The notes under the pieces were generated by a model, which was not told the origin of the DNA, searched no databases, and worked only from the letters and a program-made list of their open reading frames with translations. Below, piece by piece: positions 1 through 5,988 of a stretch of 7,637 bases of DNA (positions within the stretch are counted from its first letter, which is position 1; every line of letters begins with the position of its first letter). The stretch is from Candidatus Pelagibacter sp. Its GTDB lineage: Bacteria; Pseudomonadota; Alphaproteobacteria; Pelagibacterales; Pelagibacteraceae. The translations under genes were made by a program, and so were the position numbers. The stretch covers positions 1-7,637 of the forward strand of contig JAOHHF010000021.1 of the NCBI GenBank assembly GCA_028099475.1, written 5' to 3'.

Positions 1-1
1 T

Positions 2-508
2 CTTAAAGTATCCAAGAAAGATATGGGTTTATCAGTATCTTGCGATGGTGTATGTCTCACTTTAATTTCATTTAAATCAAAATTAATGGAATTTTATCTT
101 TCCAATGAAACTTTAGTTAGATCAAAATTTCAATATTTAAAAACTAAAGATGTCTTAAATCTTGAGTTACCCTTAAAATATGGAACAAAAATTTCAGGTC
201 ACATATGTCAAGGTCATGTTGATACCATTGCTAAAGTAATCAACATAAAAAAAGTTGATAAATCTTATCTTTTTGAATTTGAAGTTCCAACAATAGAACG
301 AAAAAACTTAATCGAAAAAGCCTCAATATGTGTAAATGGTGTTTCTCTAACAATATCAAAAGTTTCAAAAAAAGGTTTTCAAATATGGGTTATCCCTCAT
401 ACTTATAATGAAACAAATCTATCCAATATTAAAAAAAATGATCTTGTCAATATAGAGATAGATATCTTATCGAAATACGTTAGAAATTATTTTAATGTCA
501 AAAAATAA
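2..508 (+). CDS. ribE: Riboflavin synthase alpha chain, 5'-truncated by the window edge
   Basis: Catalyses dismutation of two 6,7-dimethyl-8-ribityllumazine molecules to riboflavin, the last step of riboflavin synthesis, in the cytosol. The frame is open from base 2, so the ATG at 23 is internal and roughly the first 30 residues lie outside the window; 168 residues are visible against about 200 for the family. The two lumazine-binding repeats are both recognisable: the first by SVSCDGVCLTL and GHICQGHVDT (conserved His residues around the active site), the second by ASICVNGVSLTI and VIPHTYNETNL. The C-terminus, ending ILSKYVRNYFNVKK, has the usual family shape. The stop codon lies 14 nt inside ribB, implying translational coupling. 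The gene is also called ribC in some species. Identification is secure from motifs. Confidence 0.93.
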   Translation, partial: LKVSKKDMGLSVSCDGVCLTLISFKSKLMEFYLSNETLVRSKFQYLKTKDVLNLELPLKYGTKISGHICQGHVDTIAKVINIKKVDKSYLFEFEVPTIERKNLIEKASICVNGVSLTISKVSKKGFQIWVIPHTYNETNLSNIKKNDLVNIEIDILSKYVRNYFNVKK

Positions 509-1160
509 TTTTGCATCAATCGAAAGTATCATCAATGTTGCTAAAAAAGGTGGCATGTTTATTCTTGTTGATGATGAAAAAAGAGAAAATGAAGGTGATT
601 TAATTATTTCAACTTCAAATTCGAATGCAAAAAATATTAACTTCATGGCAAAGTATGGTCGAGGTTTAATTTGTTTAGCGTTAGACTCTATTCAGGCAAA
701 AAGACTGAATTTATCTTTAATGTCATCAAATAATCAATCTAGAAATAAAACGGCATTTACAATATCGATTGAAGCAAAAAAAGGAATTACAACTGGAATT
801 TCAGTAAAAGATAGAGCGAAAACAATCAGTATTGCATCAAAAAAAAATGTTAAGAAAAGTGACATTGTTTCGCCAGGGCATGTATTTCCAATAATTGCTA
901 AAGATGGGGGTGTCTTAGTGAGAGCGGGGCATACAGAAGCCTCCGTTGATATATCTAAGTTAGCTAAAAAAAATAATTCTGCAGTAATTTGTGAAATTAT
1001 GAATGAAGATGGAACTATGGCTAAAGGTCAAAAATTATTTGATTTTAAAATTTTTAAACTTTTATTTCTCACTCTTCTATCTATATCCGCAACAGAATAT
1101 ATTACTTCTGAGATTTTAGATTTAATTATTATATTTGTACAAGGTGGTGTCAAACCGTGA
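495..1160 (+). CDS. ribB: 3,4-dihydroxy-2-butanone-4-phosphate synthase, 3' end replaced by antisense ribD sequence
   Basis: Converts ribulose 5-phosphate to 3,4-dihydroxy-2-butanone 4-phosphate plus formate, supplying the four-carbon unit of riboflavin. The catalytic DDEKRENEGD (residues 26-35), HGRG-like YGRGLIC (54-60), GITTGIS (97-103), PGHVFP (127-132), RAGHTEASVD (143-152) and EIMNEDGTMA (167-176) motifs are all intact. Family similarity runs to about F184 (base 1046). After that the expected last helix and the ED-L-AYR-like tail are absent, as is the GTP cyclohydrolase II-like domain usual in alphaproteobacterial RibBA. The last 37 codons (1047-1160) are simply the reverse strand of the ribD deaminase gene, so that hydrophobic tail is not a real RibB sequence. 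ATG 495 is chosen because it gives the normal N-terminus and overlaps ribE by 14 nt. Domain call certain; the 3' end is an artefact or a breakpoint. Confidence 0.88.
   Translation: MSKNNFASIESIINVAKKGGMFILVDDEKRENEGDLIISTSNSNAKNINFMAKYGRGLICLALDSIQAKRLNLSLMSSNNQSRNKTAFTISIEAKKGITTGISVKDRAKTISIASKKNVKKSDIVSPGHVFPIIAKDGGVLVRAGHTEASVDISKLAKKNNSAVICEIMNEDGTMAKGQKLFDFKIFKLLFLTLLSISATEYITSEILDLIIIFVQGGVKP
1028..1062. other. Inverted breakpoint joining ribB and ribD tail to tail
   Basis: Plus-strand RibB similarity persists to about base 1046 (codons for QKLFDF), and minus-strand RibD similarity persists down to about base 1031-1043 (codons for KILKSNNF). The same AT-rich stretch of about 16 bases, 1031-1046, can therefore be read as native ribB on one strand and native ribD on the other, which looks like microhomology at a join. 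Beyond this point each gene continues only as the antisense of the other. Neither missing 3' part occurs elsewhere in the window. This explains why two essential genes end abruptly at the same place. The exact base of the join cannot be fixed without an intact relative. Confidence 0.8.
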
Positions 1161-1417
1161 TGACAACATGGTTCCAAAGTAACATACATCTTTGAACCAT
1201 TTAAATCATCTATACAATTTTTAATTGCATTAGATTCTGCATGTGGTCTTCCATTAAATGACGTTTGACCAATAGAAATTATTTTACCATTTTTAACTAT
1301 TACACACCCTACGGATGGATTAGATCCAGTAAGTCCTTGACGAGAGTTAGCCAGCTTTAGGGCTATCTCCATATAAAATTTATCTTTTGATGAAAATTTA
1401 TCTTTTTTTGTAGACAT
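1028..1417 (-). CDS. ribD: Riboflavin biosynthesis RibD, deaminase domain only, 3'-truncated
   Basis: RibD normally couples an N-terminal pyrimidine deaminase to a C-terminal reductase and processes the early pyrimidine intermediates of riboflavin synthesis. Here 129 residues are readable and only the deaminase part is present. It shows [15 protein letters not shown] (residues 33-47), the zinc-site HAE (His59, catalytic Glu61) and [12 protein letters not shown] (Cys84 and Cys93 as zinc ligands), then the start of the ILK linker. The frame stops at 1028 just where it meets the reversed ribB sequence; about 230 further residues, including the whole reductase domain, are missing. I chose ATG 1417, which overlaps nrdR by 20 nt and gives about 14 residues before the conserved YM-ALKLA helix. 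ATG 1372 is an alternative but would start inside that helix. A longer frame back to 1495 runs inside nrdR and is not credible. Confidence 0.87.
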   Translation of the reverse strand: MSTKKDKFSSKDKFYMEIALKLANSRQGLTGSNPSVGCVIVKNGKIISIGQTSFNGRPHAESNAIKNCIDDLNGSKMYVTLEPCCHHGLTPPCTNIIIKSKISEVIYSVADIDRRVRNKSLKILKSNNF

Positions 1418-1856
1418 CAAGTTTGTCCACGAATTGTACAAAGTCTTTTTCTTCTCTAAAGTTTCTGTAAACAGATGCAAATCGGACGTATGCAACTGGG
1501 TCTAATTCTTTTAGACCTTCCATTACCATTGTTCCAATTGTATTTGTTGAAATTTCATTTTGACCTAAATCCTCAAGAGCTCTTGAGATTTTACTTATAA
1601 ATTTTTCAACAGTTTCGGTATCTATTGGTCTTTTCTTGAGAGCTATGTAGATTGATTTAGCTAATTTATCTCTATCAAAGGATGATTTTCGGCCATTTTT
1701 TTTTATAACCATTAATTCTCTTATTTGAATTCTTTCAAAAGTAGTAAATCTTTCACCACAAACACACAATCTTCTTCTTCTTATTGCGGTACCATCTTCA
1801 GTAGGTCGAGAATCTACTACAGAAGTTTCACCTTTTTTTTCACAAGGACAAATCAT
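1398..1856 (-). CDS. nrdR: Transcriptional repressor NrdR with unusual C-x-C zinc ribbon
   Basis: NrdR is a nucleotide-sensing repressor of ribonucleotide reductase genes. The protein has 152 residues, the normal length. It begins with a zinc-ribbon DNA-binding domain (residues 1-45: [37 protein letters not shown]) followed by an ATP-cone (about 48-138), with [19 protein letters not shown] and the conserved [13 protein letters not shown]. The oddity is the zinc site. The family normally has C-P-x-C near residues 3-6 and C-x-x-C near 31-34; here the cysteines are 3 and 5, then 31 and 33. The first is a substitution with length conserved, the second a one-residue deletion. The gene lies 3 nt after glyA in the same frame (TAG TAG ATG) and overlaps the ribD start by 20 nt, so it is read from the same transcript. 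Family call is firm; DNA binding by the altered ribbon is inferred. Confidence 0.95.
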   Translation of the reverse strand: MICPCEKKGETSVVDSRPTEDGTAIRRRRLCVCGERFTTFERIQIRELMVIKKNGRKSSFDRDKLAKSIYIALKKRPIDTETVEKFISKISRALEDLGQNEISTNTIGTMVMEGLKELDPVAYVRFASVYRNFREEKDFVQFVDKLDVYKKR

Positions 1857-1859
1857 CTA

Positions 1860-3167
1860 CTATAAATTCTTATATATCGGAAATGATGAAGTTAAAGAAA
1901 TAACTTCATTTTTTACTTCATTTTCAACTTTGCTGTTATCGGTAGGATTCTCTGAAAGACCTTTTATTACTTTTGTTATAAGCTCACCTATCTTTTGACA
2001 CTCGTTAAGACCAAAACCTCTTGTTGTAACTGCTTGAGTTCCAAGTCTAATTCCAGAGGTTATCATTGGTTTTTCAGTGTCAAAAGGAATACCATTTTTA
2101 TTACAAGTTATATTTGCTCTAGACAAACTTTCTGCTGCTAGATTACCTTTAACTTTGTAAGGTCTTAAATCTACTAACATCAAATGGGTATCTGTTCCAT
2201 CTGAATAAATTTTGAAACCATTGTTCTTTAAAGTTTCAGCTAGAATTTTTGCATTAGCTAAAACTGATTTAATATACTCTTTGAACTCAGGTTGAAGTGC
2301 TTCTAAAAATCCAGCAGCTTTAGCTGCGATAACATGCATTAAAGGTCCACCCTGATAACCTGGAAAGACTGCAGTGTTAAATTTTTTAGCAAGATCTTCA
2401 TGATTGGTTAAAATTATTCCACCTCTTGCACTTCTAAAAACTTTATGGGTTGTTGAAGTAACAACGTGAGCATAATCACATGGATTAGGGTAGCCTTTAC
2501 CGGCTACTAAACCAGAAAAATGAGCCATATCAACCATTAGGTATGCACCAACTTTATCTGCTATTTCTCTAAATCTTTTAAAATCAATTACCCTTGAATA
2601 AGCGCTTCCACCACAAATAATTAATTTTGGTTTATGTTCGAGGGCAAGTTTTTCAACATTATCATAATCAATAAGTTCCGACTCTTTATCGACATCGTAA
2701 CCTATTGGATTAAACCATTTACCTGACATAGAGATCTTTAATCCATGCGTGATATGACCACCTGAATTTAAACTCATGCCCATGAAGGTGTCACCAGGAT
2801 TAAGTAATGCTAAGAATACAGCACCATTAGCTTGAGCGCCTGAATGCGGTTGAGCGTTAGCAAATTTACAACTAAATAATTCTTTTAATCTTTCAATAGC
2901 TAAATTTTCGGCTACATCAACGTGTTCGCAGCCATTGTAATATCTTTTTCCTGAGTAACCTTCCGCATATTTATTTGTTAAAACTGAACCTTGGGCTTCT
3001 AATACCGCTTGTGAAACAATATTTTCAGATGCTATTAACTCTATATGCTGCTGTTGTCTTAATAGCTCATCTTGAATTGCTTTATAAAGTGCAGGGTCTT
3101 TTTTAGACAAACTATCTTCAAAAAAACTTTTATAATTATCGTTTAAATAATTTTTTTCACTAGACAT
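1860..3167 (-). CDS. glyA: Serine hydroxymethyltransferase
   Basis: PLP enzyme interconverting serine plus tetrahydrofolate with glycine plus 5,10-methylene-tetrahydrofolate, the main one-carbon entry point in the cytosol. The full-length 435-residue protein has the typical fold-type I landmarks: [11 protein letters not shown] (42-52), [18 protein letters not shown] (64-81), the substrate-proximal [13 protein letters not shown] (211-223), the PLP-binding lysine K242 in [21 protein letters not shown] (268-275), and [14 protein letters not shown] (371-384). After the lysine most relatives read HKTLRGPRGG or similar, whereas this protein has [10 protein letters not shown]; the lysine itself is conserved. 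ATG 3167 lies 2 nt after the rpiB stop, and nrdR follows after 3 nt, so it sits mid-operon. No riboswitch-like leader precedes it, since there is no space for one. Confidence 0.97.
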   Translation of the reverse strand: MSSEKNYLNDNYKSFFEDSLSKKDPALYKAIQDELLRQQQHIELIASENIVSQAVLEAQGSVLTNKYAEGYSGKRYYNGCEHVDVAENLAIERLKELFSCKFANAQPHSGAQANGAVFLALLNPGDTFMGMSLNSGGHITHGLKISMSGKWFNPIGYDVDKESELIDYDNVEKLALEHKPKLIICGGSAYSRVIDFKRFREIADKVGAYLMVDMAHFSGLVAGKGYPNPCDYAHVVTSTTHKVFRSARGGIILTNHEDLAKKFNTAVFPGYQGGPLMHVIAAKAAGFLEALQPEFKEYIKSVLANAKILAETLKNNGFKIYSDGTDTHLMLVDLRPYKVKGNLAAESLSRANITCNKNGIPFDTEKPMITSGIRLGTQAVTTRGFGLNECQKIGELITKVIKGLSENPTDNSKVENEVKNEVISLTSSFPIYKNL

Positions 3168-3169
3168 AA

Positions 3170-3595
3170 TTAAATTTTTTTAATCCTTTTTGAATGTCTT
3201 CCACCTTCAAATTTAGTGTTTAAAAAAACACCCACACAACTTAGGGCATTTTTTTTACTTAACAATCTAGAGCCTAATGTAATGATGTTTGCATCATTAT
3301 GCAATCTTGATAATTTTGTTGATTTTAAATTAAAACATTGAGCAGCACGTATATTTTTATGTCTATTTGCCGCAATATTCATACCCATACCTGAGCCACA
3401 TACTAAAATACCAAAATTATTTTTTTTTAGCTTAACTCTTCTAGCAACTTTATGAGCAAAGTCTGGATAATCTACTTTATTATCATTGTAAGGACCCATA
3501 TCTTGAAAAGATAATTTTTTTTTAGTTAGATGTAATTTTATTGCTTCTTTTAATTTATAACCAGCGTGATCAGATGAAATAAATATTTTTTTCAA
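3170..3595 (-). CDS. rpiB: Ribose-5-phosphate isomerase B (RpiB/LacA/LacB family), TTG start
   Basis: Interconverts ribulose 5-phosphate and ribose 5-phosphate in the non-oxidative pentose phosphate pathway. The 141-residue length is normal. Visible motifs are [10 protein letters not shown] at the N-terminus (phosphate and sugar binding), YPDFAHKVA, the active-site loop [17 protein letters not shown] containing the catalytic-position Cys, [17 protein letters not shown], and the C-terminal [10 protein letters not shown]. The start codon is TTG at 3595. No ATG is available before the essential SDHAG segment, and the next ATG would remove it, so TTG is the only workable start. The gene begins 1 nt after the stop of the oxygenase-like gene and ends 2 nt before glyA. 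It could act on an allose-type phosphate as some RpiB proteins do, but ribose 5-phosphate is the default. RpiB supplies ribulose 5-phosphate, the substrate of RibB. Confidence 0.94.
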   Translation of the reverse strand: MKKIFISSDHAGYKLKEAIKLHLTKKKLSFQDMGPYNDNKVDYPDFAHKVARRVKLKKNNFGILVCGSGMGMNIAANRHKNIRAAQCFNLKSTKLSRLHNDANIITLGSRLLSKKNALSCVGVFLNTKFEGGRHSKRIKKI

Positions 3596-3596
3596 A

Positions 3597-4238
3597 TTAA
3601 TTAAATTTATAATCTAACACACAAGCAACTAGATGAATTCTATTTTCTTCTCCACCATTAAATGCATTATGATATTTAGTGTTGTTAGTAACCCAAACTG
3701 ATCCATCAGCAGGCATATGTTTTGCAATATTATCTATAACCATTAAACACCCTGGATTACTAACTATTGGAATGTGTAATCTTGGTTCAGGATCTCTATG
3801 CCAACTTAAAGTTGATCTTGGCTCTTTTAGTAAAATTCTAACACGACCTAATTTATATTTTGATGACAATACGTCATAAACTTCTTTGAAATATGTGTTT
3901 TCGTAATCTTTAATAAATTCTGAGTATGCCGATTCATCAATTTCAACATCTCTTGAAACTTCTTTTCCAGATTTATCAGGCTTAGTCCAATATACGCCTC
4001 TAGCTTTGTTTCCTTTTATAGAGTCTGGATCACCAGGTATCTGGGTTAAAGAAATGGCACCAAAATGCGTTACGCCACCACCATCTTCAAATTTTTTGGT
4101 TTGAACAATTTGATTATACGCTTCTTGTAATTTTGAAACATCAAATTTAATATTTTGTTTTTGAAAATCACTAAAATCTAAAAACTTATCTTCTTTTTTT
4201 ATATTTAAGTTTACAACTTTTGTGTTATTAGTGCTCAT
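3597..4238 (-). CDS. 2-oxoglutarate/Fe(II)-dependent oxygenase-like protein, aspartyl/asparaginyl hydroxylase-like
   Basis: A 213-residue protein with no confident specific name. The C-terminal half looks like a cupin-fold 2-oxoglutarate/Fe(II) oxygenase: STLSWHRDPEPRLHIPI (about 142-158) supplies an H-x-D pair (His147, Asp149) and the RLHIPI strand typical of aspartyl/asparaginyl beta-hydroxylase-like proteins; the distal histidine would be His190 in KYHNAFNGGEENRIHL, and Arg200 is placed to bind the 2-oxoglutarate carboxylate. The N-terminal half (1-130) is unrecognised, hydrophilic and has no signal peptide or membrane segment, so a cytosolic protein is expected. I chose ATG 4238; a TTG directly before it would add one residue. 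It is the first gene of the leftward rpiB-glyA-nrdR-ribD unit, 1 nt before rpiB. The substrate (protein side chain, free amino acid or other small molecule) cannot be read from sequence. Confidence 0.65.
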   Translation of the reverse strand: MSTNNTKVVNLNIKKEDKFLDFSDFQKQNIKFDVSKLQEAYNQIVQTKKFEDGGGVTHFGAISLTQIPGDPDSIKGNKARGVYWTKPDKSGKEVSRDVEIDESAYSEFIKDYENTYFKEVYDVLSSKYKLGRVRILLKEPRSTLSWHRDPEPRLHIPIVSNPGCLMVIDNIAKHMPADGSVWVTNNTKYHNAFNGGEENRIHLVACVLDYKFN

Positions 4239-4311
4239 CAAGATTGTTTTGTACTTATTTTAATATATATTTGTATAATACATTTGTCGCATTAATAAAG
4301 TAATTTAAAAC
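4239..4311. promoter_or_regulatory. Divergent promoter region between the oxygenase-like gene and hemB
   Basis: The only substantial intergenic region in the window, 73 bp and nearly all A/T. On the plus strand a perfect consensus -10, TATAAT, lies at 4274-4279, 26 nt after its likely start point being short of the hemB ATG. A weak -35-like TTGTAC at 4249-4254 has a long 19-nt spacer. On the minus strand the same bases read TATTAT (4280 to 4275), suitably placed about 37 nt before the oxygenase ATG. Both sit in the inverted repeat TGTAT-A-ATACA (4272-4282). No clear Shine-Dalgarno motif precedes either ATG. Promoter calls rest on sequence appearance only; the plus-strand -10 is the more convincing. 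Confidence 0.5.
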
Positions 4312-5301
4312 ATGATTACAGGAAAATATCCAAACTTAAGACTTAGAAGAAATAGGAAAGAATCTTGGTCAAGAAGATTGACACAAGAAAGCACACTAAG
4401 CCCAAATGACTTTATATTACCTATATTTTTAATAGATGGATCTAATAAAAAAGAGTCAATATCAACAATGCCAGGTGTATATAGATATACAATTAATAGA
4501 ATATCCCAAATTTTAGATAGGGCTATTAAAATTGGGATACCAATGGTTGCTCTTTTTCCTAAAACTAAAGATAGTCTTAAAAATGAAGTTGGCTCAGAGT
4601 CACTTAATGAAAATAACTTGGTTTGTAAAGCAATTGTAGAAATTAAAAAAAAATATAAAAATCAAATAGGAATAATGTGTGATGTAGCACTAGATCCTTA
4701 TACATCACATGGTCATGATGGATTAATAAGGTCTAATCAGATTATAAACGATGAAACAATTGAAGTTTTGATTAATCAATCATTATTACAAGCAGAAATG
4801 GGTTGTGATGTGTTAGCACCTTCTGACATGATGGATGGAAGAATTGGAAAAATTAGAAAAACATTAGATAAATCAAATTATCAAAACGTTCAAATTTTAT
4901 CTTATGCAGCAAAATATGCTTCAAGTTTTTACGGTCCTTTTAGAGACGCGGTAGGGTCTAAAGTATCTTTGAAAGGAAACAAAAAAACATATCAAATGGA
5001 TTTTAGAAATAGTGACGAAGCTTTAAGAGAAGTTGCTCTAGATATTAAAGAAGGTGCGGATATGGTGATGGTAAAACCTGGAATGCCCTATTTAGATATA
5101 ATTAAATCGGTTAAAGAAAAATTTAAGATACCAGTTTTTGCTTATCAAGTTTCTGGTGAATACAGTATAATTTCAAATGCTATACAAAAAAAATTAGTCA
5201 ATGAGGATGTTGTAGTTGAAAGTTTAATGGCTTTTAAAAGAGCTGGAGCAAATGCAATAGTTAGCTATTATGCTGATAGAATTGATAAAATCTTAAAATA
5301 A
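4312..5301 (+). CDS. hemB: Delta-aminolevulinic acid dehydratase (porphobilinogen synthase)
   Basis: Condenses two 5-aminolevulinate molecules to porphobilinogen, the first common step of tetrapyrrole synthesis, in the cytosol. The 329-residue protein is full length. Landmarks are the N-terminal arm YPNLRLRRNRKESWSRRL, the metal-region segment DVALDPYTSHGHDG (124-137), APSDMMDGRIGKIR (169-182), the first Schiff-base lysine K201 in SYAAKYASSFYGPFRDA, the second, K255, in MVMVKPGMPYLD, and YQVSGEYSI (278-286). The metal segment has Ala/Asp at positions that are Cys in the zinc-dependent enzymes, so this is a magnesium-type enzyme lacking the catalytic zinc site. It starts at ATG 4312 from its own promoter region and is monocistronic here: its stop codon directly abuts that of convergent recO. 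Confidence 0.97.
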   Translation: MITGKYPNLRLRRNRKESWSRRLTQESTLSPNDFILPIFLIDGSNKKESISTMPGVYRYTINRISQILDRAIKIGIPMVALFPKTKDSLKNEVGSESLNENNLVCKAIVEIKKKYKNQIGIMCDVALDPYTSHGHDGLIRSNQIINDETIEVLINQSLLQAEMGCDVLAPSDMMDGRIGKIRKTLDKSNYQNVQILSYAAKYASSFYGPFRDAVGSKVSLKGNKKTYQMDFRNSDEALREVALDIKEGADMVMVKPGMPYLDIIKSVKEKFKIPVFAYQVSGEYSIISNAIQKKLVNEDVVVESLMAFKRAGANAIVSYYADRIDKILK

Positions 5302-5309
5302 TTATTTTA
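5294..5309. repeat. 16-bp A/T palindrome spanning the hemB and recO stop codons
   Basis: Bases 5294-5309 (TAAAATAATTATTTTA) form a perfect palindrome centred exactly between the hemB stop (TAA, 5299-5301) and the recO stop (TAA on the minus strand, 5304-5302). The two convergent genes have no intergenic base. The palindrome contains no G or C and is weak as an RNA hairpin, so a bidirectional terminator role is possible but poorly supported; it may partly follow from two lysine codons plus TAA on one side and a leucine/lysine end on the other. Confidence 0.4.
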
Positions 5310-5982
5310 GAGAATTTATAAAAAGTAATCTACTATTTGGATAGTTTAAATTATTTGGCTTTAAAATTGTCTTATCAAGATAATCTCCAACCAACTTTAG
5401 GCCTGTTAATAAAGTCTTTAAATCATTAACCTCTAAATCTTTTTCAATTAAAAAATTAGGAACATATTTTTTTTCAGTTGAAGAATTTGCATAATAAATA
5501 GTTTCATTTTCAACTATACTTTTTTTGACAAGATTTTGTAATTCAAGATCATAGCCTAGAAGTTTAAGAAGATCTAATTCCCAAAAAATATACTTTTTTA
5601 ACCAATCGTCACTTTTTAATATTAAAAATAAATTTTGAATATTTTTATATACTTTTATATTTGCTTGAGAATCGGCTGTTAAGATTTTAACTAAATTTGT
5701 AGCCGAAATAATGCAAGATAATTTTTGTTTATGATCGAAGTATAGTGGGCTATACGCATCTAATATTTCTACCTTGAAATAACCAATTCTATTATCACTT
5801 TTTGAATTATAGTTAATATGCAATCTATTACCTATCTGTAGATAATTTTTTATTTTCTTTGAGGTGCCACCAAAAATTATACCAGATATTTTTCCTCTAT
5901 CTTTGGTGAAAAATTCAGTAATCAAGGAATTTTCGTTATATCTATTTTTACTAATTAAAAAACCTTCGTCTATCCAATTCAT
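5302..5982 (-). CDS. recO: DNA repair protein RecO
   Basis: RecO works with RecF/RecR to load RecA onto SSB-coated single-stranded DNA and to anneal strands in recombinational repair. The 226-residue length is near the family norm. The N-terminal OB-fold is visible: MNWIDEGFLISKNRYNENS (1-19), then EFFTKDRGKISGIIFGG (23-39) with basic residues KKIKNYLQIGN following. The central helical part has the family pattern WELDLLKLLGYDLEL (133-147). No Cys cluster for zinc is present, as in many proteobacterial RecO proteins. The sequence is diverged, so the call depends on these segments and on position directly after rnc in an acpS-lepB-rnc cluster where recO is commonly found. It starts 6 nt after the rnc stop; ATG 5982 gives the expected M-W-DEG N-terminus. 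No era gene lies between rnc and recO. Confidence 0.87.
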   Translation of the reverse strand: MNWIDEGFLISKNRYNENSLITEFFTKDRGKISGIIFGGTSKKIKNYLQIGNRLHINYNSKSDNRIGYFKVEILDAYSPLYFDHKQKLSCIISATNLVKILTADSQANIKVYKNIQNLFLILKSDDWLKKYIFWELDLLKLLGYDLELQNLVKKSIVENETIYYANSSTEKKYVPNFLIEKDLEVNDLKTLLTGLKLVGDYLDKTILKPNNLNYPNSRLLFINSLK

Positions 5983-5988
5983 ATTTAA

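Noticed and set aside
839..847. Run of nine A in ribB as a possible sequencing frameshift
   Set aside because: Conserved RibB motifs continue in the same frame on both sides, so the frame is intact.
1418..1495. Upstream extension of the ribD frame to 1495
   Set aside because: It lies wholly inside nrdR in another frame, and the extra residues resemble nothing in RibD; ATG 1417 gives a normal N-terminus.
3160..3170. Possible glycine riboswitch before glyA, as glycine riboswitches are known in SAR11
   Set aside because: Only 2 nt separate rpiB and glyA, and no aptamer-like structure is apparent in the 3' end of rpiB.
3280..3299. Perfect 8-bp stem with a 4-nt loop (TAATGATG-TTTG-CATCATTA)
   Set aside because: Lies in rpiB over the conserved HNDANII codons, which largely dictate these bases; no U-tract or regulatory position.
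3679..3879. 66-codon plus-strand frame
   Set aside because: Antisense to the conserved catalytic part of the oxygenase-like gene; no start signal or recognisable protein.
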